5,562 nt of DNA from Oscillibacter sp. (lineage in GTDB: Bacteria; Bacillota; Clostridia; Oscillospirales; Oscillospiraceae): positions 1 through 5,562 of the forward strand of contig JAAWIL010000267.1 in NCBI GenBank assembly GCA_022796315.1, read 5' to 3'. A program made the position numbers and the translations under genes. Position 1 is the stretch's first letter; every line of letters starts with the position of its first letter. Below are positions 1 to 5,437 of the stretch, piece by piece. Below the pieces are notes generated by a model that was given only the letters and a program-made list of their open reading frames with translations, made no database searches and was not told the origin of the DNA.

Positions 1-92
1 GCAGGCATCCTGACGGATGGCAAGGATTTTTAACGCAGTCAGGGCGGAAAATACGCCGCCAAGACATGCGCGGGGAGATTTTAAACAGGCTC
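1..92 (+). repeat. Structured dispersed repeat, 3' part (left copy)
   Basis: This is the 3' portion of an element whose 5' portion occurs at the right end of the window in the same orientation. Positions 1-57 align without gaps to 5506-5562 with 48 of 57 bases identical. Positions 58-92 are seen only here and end in AAACAGGCTC (83-92), the exact reverse complement of GAGCCTGTTT that opens the right copy. An internal hairpin pairs CATCC (6-10) with GGATG (15-19) around a TGAC loop. The element is non-coding and MITE-like or REP-like in form: short, with terminal inverted repeats and no transposase gene. Its 5' part lies outside the window, so target-site duplication cannot be tested. Family identity is unknown to me. 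Confidence 0.8.
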
Positions 93-219
93 TGAAACAG
101 CCTGCGCGGCGGAGCCGTCTCAGACCGCCGGTTTTCCCGCAGCGCTTTGAGGATGGAGGATTGGGCGCGGCGGGCGGTAGGGCAATCAGCGCGGGCGCGG
201 TTTTCGGCAGGAGGGGGCT
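93..219 (+). promoter_or_regulatory. GC-rich leader before the LuxR-type regulator gene
   Basis: This is a short non-coding stretch between the repeat and the first gene. CAGGCT (86-91), inside the repeat end, can pair with AGCCTG (99-104), a 6-base-pair hairpin across the repeat border. CGGCGG (107-112) pairs with CCGCCG (125-130) and is followed by only four T (132-135), so it is at best a weak terminator for upstream transcription. I see no convincing -35/-10 pair here. A ribosome binding site AGGAGG lies at 209-214. The promoter of the following gene may lie inside or upstream of the repeat. Confidence 0.4.
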
Positions 220-2670
220 ATGGAAGAAAACGGGATGGTCAGGCGAAAAATTATACGCAGCCGGCTGGACGAGGAGCTGACGGATATTTTCCGCTATGCG
301 CTGACGGTGGTGGTTGCTCCGATGGGCTTTGGGAAGACCATGGCTGTCCGCGACTTTTTGGATCGCAAGGCTGTGCAGTTTATTTGGGTGCGGCTGTTCG
401 GGGATCTTTGGGAGGATCTGGGCGCCGCCGTCAAAAAACAGGTTCCTGCTGCAGCGGAGCGGTTCCCGGCAGAGGAATGGGCGGAGCCTCGTGCAGCACT
501 GGCGGACGTTTTAAATACGCTTGCGATGGATCAGGAGTTGGTGCTTGTCTTCGATAACGGAAGCAGGGAGACGGACCCCGGGACAGAACGGGCGCTTCAG
601 ATGCTGCTGCAGCCGCTGATGTCCTGCATCCATGTAGTGTGGATCTGCCGGCAGCGTCTGAAACTGCTGCAGGAGGATTCCCTTCTCTCACTGTATTACC
701 GGATCATTGATAAAGGGGCTTTACAGCTGGATCTTGAAGAGATGACTGCACTGGCGGAGATGCTGGATCGAAAATGTGACCGCCAGGAGCTGGAATGGCT
801 TACAGAGTATACAGGCGGATGGTTCAGCCTGGTCAACTATCTCCTGCTTGAAAACGGACACAGGGGAATTAACCGCTTCTGGGTCTCCCGGTGGACTGCC
901 CGCATTCTGGAGGATGCCGCAAATCTGCAGCTGACGCAGGAGGCGTGCGATCTGCTGCTGGTGATGTCGTTTTCCCGGGAATTCACCTGCGCACAGGCGG
1001 CTGCCGCCCTGCAAATGCAGGAGGAGGTGGTCTATCCTCTTCTGGAGAGGCTGTCAACAGAGACCGTTTTCCTCTCAAAGGTGGACGAAACCTACCGGAT
1101 TCCAGAGGGAGTGCGGGACTTTCTGGAGGCCGGACTGCGCAGCGGCGAGAGCGAGCGGGTGATTTCAGGGGAGAAGAATCTGGCGCAGTGGTACGTGGAT
1201 TCCGGAGAGTTTGCCAAGGCGATCCGTCTGCTGAACCGCAGAGAGAGCTGGGAGGAGATTCTGGATATTTTGGAGACCTGTATCATTGAAGAGCTGGATA
1301 AAGCAGAACGGGAGATTATCCGAAAAATCTGCAGAGACATTCCCTTTTCACAGCTGGCGGAGTATCCCGCTGCGGTGATTCAAATGGCCTTTGTACTGCT
1401 GAAGACAGAGGACAAGGGACTTGGAGAGCAGATGCTTCTCGCATTGAAGGACTATGCGGCAACGCATGAGTATGAAAAATACCCCCGGAAATATATTCTT
1501 GGACAGATTGAGCTGACGCTGGCCAGCGGCGAGGAGCAGCGCCTGCGGGCGATTTCCCTAATCTCGGAGGTACAGGCGTGGTCACAGGGGTCTGCCCGGC
1601 TGAGCTCCTGGATTGCGCCGGGATTTTTGTGCTCCTTCCACCGGACCAAGGGCGGACTGCTGGCAGAAGTCGAGGCGTTCAAATCTCTGTGCGAGGAGGC
1701 GGAATACCAGATACTCCCAGTTTCCCGCAGATGCGCCGCCCTTCTCCAGGCGGAATACTGCCTGGAGGTGGGGGAGCTGAAGATGGCAAAGTATTACGCA
1801 CTGGAGACTGCGGCGCAGAGCAACGATCAAGACAATGCGTTTTTGCATATCTGCGTCTTTTTCATTCTGGCGAAGGTGTCGATTCTGGAGGGCCGCCGGG
1901 AGGAGGGGCTGAATCTGCTGAAGCAGCTAGACAGCTGGAATGGGGAGAACGGACAGCGGGACAACAGCCGGTTTACCAGCATGGCGGATATCTGCAAGGG
2001 TTATTTGTGCGCAGCGATGGGGAAATGGGATCAGATTCCGGCGTGGATTTGCGAAAATGCCTCTCAGAGCCGCCGTATGTCAAGGTTTTCCTCCTATGGC
2101 TATATCATTCGGGCGCGGTCGCTGACCGGAAGCGGGGCCTTCATGGAATTTGAACTGATGGCCCGCGAGTGGAAAAAGCATCTTGAGAGCAATGACTTCC
2201 TGTGGGCGGAGATTCACTATCGGATTCACCGGGCGATCTCTGCAAAAGAGCTCTATGGAATCCAGGCGGCGGCAGACGAATTGAAGAGCGCGTTTTTGGC
2301 AGCTCTGCCGGATCGCGTCATCACACCCTTTGTGGAAAATGGGGAAGCGCTGCTGCCGATCTTGAACTATGCCATCGAGCGCCAGGTGATTGAGCTGTCA
2401 CAGCCGGAGATCGGGCGTCTGAATCAGATGCTGTCCTCATTTTTGCGGAAGAAGGTCTATGTTTCCGGCCGGAAGAACATGCTCTCAAAGCGGGAGAAGG
2501 AAATTCTCCGTTTATTGGAGAAGGGCCTCAATTATCAGGAAATCGCGGATGACTTAGTGATCTCCAAGCTGACTGTGCGCAAACATATGCAGAATATTTA
2601 TATGAAATTGAATGTCAGCGACCGGATCAATGCATTGATTCGGGCCAGGGAACAGATGGATGCCCAATAG
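220..2670 (+). CDS. MalT-like LuxR-family transcriptional regulator (STAND ATPase type)
   Basis: This is an 816-residue cytoplasmic transcription regulator. An N-terminal NTPase module begins almost at once: the Walker A motif APMGFGKT is at residues 33-40 and a Walker B-like strand LVLVFDN at about 107-113. A strand resembling the sensor region (WICRQR, 141-146) follows. A winged-helix-like segment spans about 240-310 and includes YRIPEGVRDFL. A long helical TPR-like middle follows. A clear GerE/LuxR helix-turn-helix runs from LSKREKEIL at residue 755 through EIADDLVISKLTVRKHMQNIYMKL to near residue 811. The ATG at 220 has AGGAGG five bases upstream, and no stronger start exists. MalT-type proteins bind ATP and an inducer, oligomerise and activate promoters; the inducer here is unknown. 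The Walker B carries Asp-Asn where the family usually has two acidic residues. The length is slightly below that of E. coli MalT (901). The next gene follows after 66 bases on the same strand, so co-transcription is possible. Family assignment is secure; target genes are inferred only from position. Confidence 0.93.
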   Translation: MEENGMVRRKIIRSRLDEELTDIFRYALTVVVAPMGFGKTMAVRDFLDRKAVQFIWVRLFGDLWEDLGAAVKKQVPAAAERFPAEEWAEPRAALADVLNTLAMDQELVLVFDNGSRETDPGTERALQMLLQPLMSCIHVVWICRQRLKLLQEDSLLSLYYRIIDKGALQLDLEEMTALAEMLDRKCDRQELEWLTEYTGGWFSLVNYLLLENGHRGINRFWVSRWTARILEDAANLQLTQEACDLLLVMSFSREFTCAQAAAALQMQEEVVYPLLERLSTETVFLSKVDETYRIPEGVRDFLEAGLRSGESERVISGEKNLAQWYVDSGEFAKAIRLLNRRESWEEILDILETCIIEELDKAEREIIRKICRDIPFSQLAEYPAAVIQMAFVLLKTEDKGLGEQMLLALKDYAATHEYEKYPRKYILGQIELTLASGEEQRLRAISLISEVQAWSQGSARLSSWIAPGFLCSFHRTKGGLLAEVEAFKSLCEEAEYQILPVSRRCAALLQAEYCLEVGELKMAKYYALETAAQSNDQDNAFLHICVFFILAKVSILEGRREEGLNLLKQLDSWNGENGQRDNSRFTSMADICKGYLCAAMGKWDQIPAWICENASQSRRMSRFSSYGYIIRARSLTGSGAFMEFELMAREWKKHLESNDFLWAEIHYRIHRAISAKELYGIQAAADELKSAFLAALPDRVITPFVENGEALLPILNYAIERQVIELSQPEIGRLNQMLSSFLRKKVYVSGRKNMLSKREKEILRLLEKGLNYQEIADDLVISKLTVRKHMQNIYMKLNVSDRINALIRAREQMDAQ

Positions 2671-2692
2671 GCTTCCAAAGCGCACCGTCCTG

Positions 2693-2706
2693 CCGCCGGC
2701 TGGCGG
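2693..2706 (+). other. Small GC hairpin between the two regulator genes
   Basis: CCGCC (2693-2697) pairs with GGCGG (2702-2706) around a four-base loop, 22 bases after the LuxR-type gene stop. No T-run follows, so it is not a canonical intrinsic terminator. It may slow transcription or protect the upstream mRNA, or it may be chance in GC-rich DNA. Its weakness fits read-through into the next gene. Confidence 0.25.
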
Positions 2707-2724
2707 ATCCTATGATTGCAGAGC

Positions 2725-2730
2725 GAGGGA
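2725..2730 (+). promoter_or_regulatory. Ribosome binding site selecting the ATG at 2737
   Basis: GAGGGA at 2725-2730 sits six bases before the ATG at 2737. The same frame is open from a TTG at 2716, but that codon has no comparable purine-rich site upstream. The ATG at 2737 is therefore preferred, and the protein is seven residues shorter than the longest reading. Confidence 0.65.
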
Positions 2731-2736
2731 TTTGGT

Positions 2737-3804
2737 ATGAGTGAAAGAGAAAGAAGAGTTTCTGCGGGTAGTTCTCCGCTGTTATCGAACGTCCACGATG
2801 ATGCCGAGGCATCCTGCCATCCCAGATATAAAAGCGTCAATATCCGTCAGCTCCGGCGGCATTACGGGATGACCCAGAGGGAATGGATCAATAGATTTTT
2901 CCTGGATGAGAGCGGAAAACCGTTAATGAGTGTATCAACGCTGTCCAATCTGGAATCTAAAGGCGGGTCGCAGATCAACGTTGTAGTGGAGAAGCTCAGC
3001 GAACAGCTGGCAATGGATGTGGCAGCCTTTTCCCTTCGCCCGGATTTGTTTTCAGAGCAGCTGGACTCCTATGCCTGTGCAGGCGGCGGAACGGCTGGGC
3101 CTTTTGGAGAGGGGCGCAGGAAGCCGGATATCTCCAGTCTGGTCAACCGTCTGACCCTCTATTTTGCGGATGAAATTTTCAGAGGCGCTTTGAGAAAGGG
3201 CAGTCAGATTGAGTCGGACCGCGACCTTGCAAAGAAGCTCGGCGTCGGGCGCTCTGCGCTGCGGGAGGCCCTCAAGGTTCTTTTTGTCATGGGAATTGTG
3301 GATATCTGTCCGGGGCAGGGTACCTATATCAGTGAGCGGGATACCGATTTCTTTGTGATTCCCCTGTCGTGGTCTCTCTTTTTGAACAGCACGCAGATTG
3401 ACAGCATTCTCGTGGTGCGGGATCTTTTGGAGGAGAAAGCCGCTGAATTGTCGGCCTCCTGTAAAAGCGAGGAGAAGCTGGCAAAGCTGGGGGATGTGTT
3501 TTATCAGCTGAAGGTTGCGTATGAACAAGAGAATGTTCAGGACTTTCTCGATAAGGACATTGAGTTTCATGTATGTATTGCGGAATGTTCTGAAAATCCA
3601 GTGATTTATTCTGAGATACAGACCATCAGAAATCTCCTGCGGAGAATCAGCCAGACCGGTATGGCTGACATGAAGCAGGTGCGGGAGATCTATCATGAAC
3701 ATCTCAAAATCTATGGAGCGATTCTTTCGGGAGAACCGGACGGTGCGCGGCGGGCAATGCATGAGCATATGCAGAAGTCGTCCAGCCGATACAGATTTTT
3801 TTGA
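2737..3804 (+). CDS. XRE-GntR/FadR (FCD) fusion transcriptional regulator
   Basis: This is a 355-residue DNA-binding regulator with two separate DNA-binding modules. Residues 34-100 resemble an XRE/Cro-type helix-turn-helix (IRQLRRHYGMTQREW, then VSTLSNLESKG and a VVEKLSEQLAMDV helix), with about seven extra residues between the scaffold and recognition helices. A Gly-rich linker covers about 101-131. Residues 132-198 are a GntR winged helix of FadR type (ESDRDLAKKLGVGRSALREA, ending in GQGTYI). Residues 219-350 are an all-helical FCD ligand domain starting at the VVRDLLE helix. The FCD metal-site residues appear intact: D274, H278, H322 and H344. FCD proteins typically bind metal plus a carboxylate effector and repress uptake or catabolic genes. 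The following gene, a TRAP binding protein on the same strand, fits that role. Ordinary FadR-type regulators are about 230-250 residues, so the N-terminal addition is substantial. Effector and operator are unknown. Confidence 0.92.
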   Translation: MSERERRVSAGSSPLLSNVHDDAEASCHPRYKSVNIRQLRRHYGMTQREWINRFFLDESGKPLMSVSTLSNLESKGGSQINVVVEKLSEQLAMDVAAFSLRPDLFSEQLDSYACAGGGTAGPFGEGRRKPDISSLVNRLTLYFADEIFRGALRKGSQIESDRDLAKKLGVGRSALREALKVLFVMGIVDICPGQGTYISERDTDFFVIPLSWSLFLNSTQIDSILVVRDLLEEKAAELSASCKSEEKLAKLGDVFYQLKVAYEQENVQDFLDKDIEFHVCIAECSENPVIYSEIQTIRNLLRRISQTGMADMKQVREIYHEHLKIYGAILSGEPDGARRAMHEHMQKSSSRYRFF

Positions 3805-3832
3805 CGGCAGACAAGAGACGCGTTTCCAAGTT

Positions 3833-3862
3833 TCCCGGCGGGGCATTTTCCGGGCGCCGGGA
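3833..3862 (+). other. GC-rich hairpin downstream of the GntR-like gene
   Basis: TCCCGGCG (3833-3840) pairs perfectly with CGCCGGGA (3855-3862), giving eight base pairs around a 14-base loop, starting 28 bases after the stop codon. No T-run follows on either strand, so it is not a textbook intrinsic terminator. It could be a mRNA 3'-end stabiliser, a pause site or an operator-like palindrome. Confidence 0.4.
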
Positions 3863-3916
3863 GGGATCGCTGCCGGCGGGGGAATAAACGTAAACTGAAA
3901 ATTTGATATGGTTAGC

Positions 3917-3990
3917 AGATATGGTTTGCCTGCTCTGTGCAGAACAGTGTGATTTGCATTGTTCCAGCGGAGCGGGCAAACTATATTTTT
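3917..3990 (+). terminator. Long stem-loop with T-run, probable terminator after the GntR-like gene
   Basis: Bases 3917-3935 pair with 3970-3988 without interruption: 19 pairs, three of them G-T wobbles. The core is GTTTGCCTGCTC against GAGCGGGCAAAC. The loop itself folds further: GAACAGTG (3942-3949) pairs with CATTGTTC (3957-3964) around a seven-base loop. The 3' arm runs into TTTTT (3986-3990), so on the + strand this has the form of an intrinsic terminator. It is unusually long for one. The minus strand has no T-run after the stem. It probably ends the transcript of the upstream regulator gene(s). It could also be a controlled terminator in a leader if transcription starts between 3805 and 3910. 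Confidence 0.55.
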
Positions 3991-4083
3991 GCCCCATGAA
4001 CCTTCAAAAGAAGAGAAAAGCATGGATATTTTGCACAGACTACGGCTGTTAAAACATGCAAAACGCCGGAAAAAGGAGCAGTT

Positions 4084-4112
4084 TTGGAAAGATACTCGTT
4101 TTGAAGTATTCT
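4084..4112 (+). promoter_or_regulatory. Candidate sigma-70-type promoter for the TRAP binding protein gene
   Basis: TTGGAA (4084-4089) and TATTCT (4107-4112) are separated by exactly 17 bases, and each matches the -35/-10 consensus at four of six positions. The start of transcription would fall near 4119, giving a leader of about 150 bases. It lies downstream of the long terminator-like stem-loop, as expected if dctP has its own promoter. GCAAC (4113-4117) and GTTGC (4125-4129) form an inverted repeat over the presumed start and could be an operator. The match is modest. Confidence 0.3.
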
Positions 4113-4255
4113 GCAACGCGCGGAGTTGCGTTATTATGCACATAAAGCAAAGCGGACATGCAGAATCCATTGGACAAATGTGATGAAACAATTGGAAACG
4201 GGGGGATGGAGGGATTCAAATTAAGACGCTCAGATGAACGATGCAACCATTTGAA

Positions 4256-4260
4256 AGGAG
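4256..4260 (+). promoter_or_regulatory. Ribosome binding site selecting the ATG at 4272
   Basis: AAAGGAG ends at 4260, eleven bases before the ATG at 4272, a slightly long spacing. The frame is open back to an ATG at 4158, but starting there would place 38 polar residues ahead of the lipoprotein signal sequence. The start at 4272 gives a normal Lys-rich signal peptide and is clearly preferred. Confidence 0.65.
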
Positions 4261-4271
4261 AAAGAGTTCCG

Positions 4272-5429
4272 ATGAAAAAGAAGCTTTTGAAAAATTTTGC
4301 GGTGTTGATTACCCTGTGCCTGATGTTTAGCCTGGCCGGCTGCGGGTTTGACGCTCCGGCCGACACGGCCAAGGACCCAGACAGCAGCGACGGCCCGCAG
4401 CAGACTGATGGGAGTGTGGTTCCCGCTGACGACGCACCCTATCAGGAGATCTACGCATATCTTCAGGCTCCGTCCTCCAATCCGGACAAGGTGACCATCC
4501 GCTATGCCACGATGGCCTCTGAGGAGAGCCTGTATGCGCAGACCTATACTCGCGGCTACGTGATGCTGCTGAAGTGGCTGAAAGAGGAGCTGGGCGACAG
4601 AGTTGAGATTCAGCTCATCCTGAACGGCTCCATCGGCGGCACGGCGGACGCAGTTCTGGGCAATCTGCAGATGGGCAATATCGAGATGTCCGATTTCACC
4701 ACCACTTCCTGCGGCGAGTTCTCCAAAGCCTATACGCCGCTGGACCTGTTCTATCTTGTGACGAGCTTTGACGATATGGGCGCACTGCTAGACGGTGCCG
4801 CCGGCGATATGATGAACGAGCAGTTCCTGGCTGATACGGACCTGCGCAACATCTCCTATGGTATCCTTGGCCCCCGCAACATGACCAATAACAAGCGTGC
4901 AATCACAAGCGTTGCCGATATGGCCGGACTGAAAATGCGCGTTCAGTCCAACCAGCTTCATATGATGGGCATGAAAGCGCTGGGTTCCAGCGCCACGAAT
5001 ATTGCTTTCACGGAGCTGTTCACCGCCATGCAGCAGGGCACTGTGGATGGGCAGGAGAATCCCCTGGATACCATCCTGCAGCATAAGTACTACGAAGTGC
5101 AGGACCATCTGACCTTGACCAACCATCTGGTTGCCGTCGCCGGTCTGTTTGTGAACAATCACTGGTATGAGGCGTTGGATGCTGACGTCCAGGCGGCGTT
5201 TGAGGCTGCCGCTGAGAAGTCCGAGGCCTGGGCGCGGGAGGCATGGCACGCTGAAAACGACTCTGTCGTGGCCGAGCTGCAGGGGCTGATGGAGGTAACG
5301 GAACTGGATGACGCAGCTTTGAGCGAATTCCAGGAAGCTGCCAAGAGCTCCTGGGCGGAGGCGGCGGAATTTATCGGCCCGGAGTATCTGGACAAGGTTC
5401 TGGGCGCGGCCGGTCTGTCGCTGGATTGA
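4272..5429 (+). CDS. dctP: TRAP transporter solute-binding lipoprotein, DctP family
   Basis: This is the 385-residue extracytoplasmic binding subunit of a tripartite ATP-independent periplasmic (TRAP) transporter. It captures a substrate, usually an organic or sugar acid, and delivers it to DctQ/DctM membrane subunits driven by an ion gradient. The N-terminus is a lipoprotein signal: MKKK, a hydrophobic stretch (residues 9-22), then lipobox LAGC with Cys24 as the lipidated residue. A Pro/Asp/Ser-rich linker spans about 25-57. The binding domain follows (VTIRYAT onward). Family hallmarks are PRNMTNNKR with R202, GLKMRV with R223 (the conserved carboxylate-binding arginine of DctP proteins) and DGQENP at 259-264. 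These positions appear to correspond to Arg127, Arg147 and Asn187 of the sialic acid protein SiaP. The gene has a long private leader. DctQ and DctM genes are not in the window; a structured repeat starts eight bases after the stop. Substrate unknown; a sialic acid role is not implied. Confidence 0.93.
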   Translation: MKKKLLKNFAVLITLCLMFSLAGCGFDAPADTAKDPDSSDGPQQTDGSVVPADDAPYQEIYAYLQAPSSNPDKVTIRYATMASEESLYAQTYTRGYVMLLKWLKEELGDRVEIQLILNGSIGGTADAVLGNLQMGNIEMSDFTTTSCGEFSKAYTPLDLFYLVTSFDDMGALLDGAAGDMMNEQFLADTDLRNISYGILGPRNMTNNKRAITSVADMAGLKMRVQSNQLHMMGMKALGSSATNIAFTELFTAMQQGTVDGQENPLDTILQHKYYEVQDHLTLTNHLVAVAGLFVNNHWYEALDADVQAAFEAAAEKSEAWAREAWHAENDSVVAELQGLMEVTELDDAALSEFQEAAKSSWAEAAEFIGPEYLDKVLGAAGLSLD

Positions 5430-5437
5430 TTTTATAA

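Larger units (their letters stand above)
3805..4271 (+). promoter_or_regulatory. Long structured intergenic region before the TRAP binding protein gene
   Basis: These 467 bases separate the GntR-like gene from the TRAP binding protein gene and are more AT-rich than the flanking genes, especially after about 3890. In order they hold: a GC-rich hairpin (3833-3862), two direct GATATGGTT repeats (3905-3913, 3918-3926), a long stem-loop ending in five T (3917-3990) with a competing pairing to 3988-3994, an inverted repeat TTTTGCA/TGCAAAA (4029-4035/4057-4063), a weak promoter candidate (4084-4112), a small hairpin at the presumed transcript start (4113-4129), a G-rich motif (4202-4213) and the dctP ribosome binding site. 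The amount of structure suggests that dctP is transcribed from its own controlled promoter here. I see no convincing gene. Confidence 0.6.

Noticed and set aside
1..57. Terminal overlap suggesting a circular molecule, because both ends share a 57-base sequence.
   Set aside because: The two copies differ at nine of 57 positions. A circular molecule would show identical ends, so two separate copies of a dispersed repeat explain this better.
1..92. Possible CRISPR array or tandem repeat at the window edges.
   Set aside because: Only one partial repeat copy lies at each end, with no regularly spaced units or spacers.
107..135. Hairpin CGGCGG/CCGCCG followed by TTTT as an intrinsic terminator.
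   Set aside because: The loop is 12 bases and the T-run only four bases, directly followed by CCC. It is mentioned in the leader description but is not called as a terminator.
147..557. Open frame of 136 codons overlapping the start of the LuxR-type gene.
   Set aside because: Its composition (Gly/Arg/Ser rich) is that of a shadow frame in GC-rich DNA, and the overlapping frame has clear Walker and LuxR motifs with a better ribosome binding site.
4022..4183. A 53-codon, very basic open frame (MDILHRLRLLKHAKRRKKEQ...) inside the dctP leader.
   Set aside because: The upstream purine tract (AAGAGAAAAG) is a poor ribosome binding site. The frame overlaps the candidate promoter and inverted repeats, and there is no recognisable family. 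Conservation in relatives would be needed to revive it.
3052..4191. A 379-codon open frame on the minus strand across the GntR-like gene and the intergenic region.
   Set aside because: It is antisense to a gene with strong domain signatures, has no recognisable domain and crosses the structured intergenic region. Long antisense frames are common opposite GC-rich genes.
4158..4271. Upstream start for the TRAP binding protein at ATG 4158.
   Set aside because: It would put a polar extension before the lipoprotein signal peptide. The ATG at 4272 has AAAGGAG upstream and gives a normal signal and lipobox.
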